64,000 nucleotides of DNA from Azospirillum sp. B510 (GTDB taxonomy: Bacteria; Pseudomonadota; Alphaproteobacteria; Azospirillales; Azospirillaceae): NCBI RefSeq assembly GCF_000010725.1, contig NC_013856.1:186001-250000 (forward strand), written 5' to 3'. Positions 63,469 through 64,000 of this stretch are shown here, one piece after another. Under the pieces are notes generated by a model. That model searched no databases and was not told where the DNA came from. It saw only the letters and a program-made list of their open reading frames with translations. How positions within the stretch are numbered: the first letter of the stretch is position 1; each line of letters begins with the position of its first letter. Position numbers and translations under genes: made by a program.

Positions 63469-64000
63469 GGCGTCGCTCCTCCCTGCGGTCGGCCGGCGTT
63501 CCAGTCGTCGGCGATCGCCTCCAGATGCCGCAGCAAGTCCATCTCGATTTCCGGCAGCATTCGCCCGGTCAGCGCCAGTTCCAGCGACGGTTCGGTCCCG
63601 GAGCTGTGCCGCATCCCCTGTTGCAGGGCGATGCCGGCCCAGCGCAGATAGGCCGCCGTCTCCCAATAGGCGACGGCGCGCAGGTCCACCCGGCGCCCGG
63701 CGGTCTCCTCATAGCCGGCATAGAGATCGGCGCGGTCGGCCAGCCCGCCGGCCTCACGGTCCTGGCGGCCGAAGCGCCAGCTGGCGGCGCAGAACCAGCC
63801 GAGATCCTCCATCGGGTCGGACCAGCCGGCGAACTCCCAATCGATGATGGCGGTCAGCGCGCCATTCTCGACCATGTAGTTGCCGGTGCGGTAATCGCGG
63901 TGGCACAGCACCAGCTCCGCCGTCTCCGGCGCGTTCACGGTCAGCCAGCGCAGGCCATGGGCCAGCACCGGATCGGATTCGGCGAAGCGGCCCATCCAGC
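63465..64000 (-). CDS. Phosphotransferase family protein, LvaA/ACAD10-like kinase (5' end cut)
   Basis: The visible C-terminal 177 or so residues show the kinase signature CHRDYRTGNYM followed by IIDWEFAGWSDPMEDLGW, the aminoglycoside phosphotransferase-type catalytic Asp and metal-binding Asp. The gene runs beyond the window. In bacteria and in human ACAD10/11 such kinases phosphorylate 4-hydroxyacyl-CoA for removal by an ACAD, which fits the ACAD-rich window. Confidence 0.88.
   Translation of the reverse strand, partial: WMGRFAESDPVLAHGLRWLTVNAPETAELVLCHRDYRTGNYMVENGALTAIIDWEFAGWSDPMEDLGWFCAASWRFGRQDREAGGLADRADLYAGYEETAGRRVDLRAVAYWETAAYLRWAGIALQQGMRHSSGTEPSLELALTGRMLPEIEMDLLRHLEAIADDWNAGRPQGGATP

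Noticed and set aside
1..64000. CRISPR arrays, tRNA or rRNA genes
   Set aside because: No regularly spaced repeats, no cloverleaf-type sequences and no rRNA segments were noticed on reading. A program such as tRNAscan would be needed to exclude a tRNA fully.

Overview
The window is about 64 kb of GC-rich DNA. It combines a large catabolic gene region with heavy insertion-sequence (IS) loads. No rRNA, tRNA, replication or essential housekeeping gene was found. Codon use, IS families and gene types suggest an alphaproteobacterium of the Azospirillum/Rhodospirillales kind, perhaps on a plasmid or chromid; this is inference from gene style, not from a marker gene.

Layout. At 1-2105 (minus) lies a pair of acyl-CoA dehydrogenases (ACADs), the first cut by the window edge. 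At 2391-9372 come an alpha/beta hydrolase with a late stop codon, a universal stress protein, a [2Fe-2S] ferredoxin, EtfA/EtfB, a ferredoxin reductase, and a decayed hydrolase. At 9497-13078 (minus) an RND/MMPL-type exporter sits with a YCF48-like beta-propeller protein. At 13443-16695 a LysR regulator diverges from an SDR and a cytochrome P450 that resembles P450cam (CYP101). At 16654-26981 is a nested IS island: two truncated inverted IS3 copies, IS256 interrupted by ISAs1, IS21, and IS1380 interrupted by IS66. At 27170-32214 (minus) are two more ACAD pairs and a DUF35-type OB-fold protein. At 32890-42162 are an acyl-CoA ligase, an IS110 element, a TetR regulator, a MaoC hydratase, a thiolase, an SCP2/Ltp-type thiolase-like protein and a second, broken IS1380. 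At 42499-58537 (plus) is a long run: SDR, fourth ACAD pair, CaiB-type CoA-transferase, IclR regulator, two crotonases, a nitronate-monooxygenase-family flavoprotein, thiolase, fused hydroxyacyl-CoA dehydrogenase/hydratase, a DUF2889 protein, two MaoC-type hot-dog proteins and three tandem crotonases. The end (58568-64000) holds a chimeric IS remnant, a small membrane protein, and a phosphotransferase/DUF6285/histidine-phosphatase operon whose last gene is split by a second IS21 element.

How it may work together. The P450, ferredoxin and reductase form a class I (P450cam-like) hydroxylation system; the SDR would oxidise the alcohol. The ligase or CoA-transferase would make a CoA thioester. Four ACAD pairs feeding EtfAB, several hydratases, two thiolases and an Ltp-like protein with an OB-fold partner would then shorten a branched or cyclic acid. 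The RND/YCF48 pair suggests handling of a hydrophobic compound at the envelope. The gene set resembles steroid or terpenoid catabolism, but the substrate cannot be read from the sequence.

The most interesting signal is a repeated promoter element: GAAC-N3-GTTC-N8-GAAC (third half-site exactly 19 bases from the first) at eight places, seven of them in gene-upstream regions across the window (2268, 6987, 7147, 9466, 13263, 40498, 42360, 59241). It implies that these scattered operons form one regulon, plausibly under the TetR regulator at 36122.
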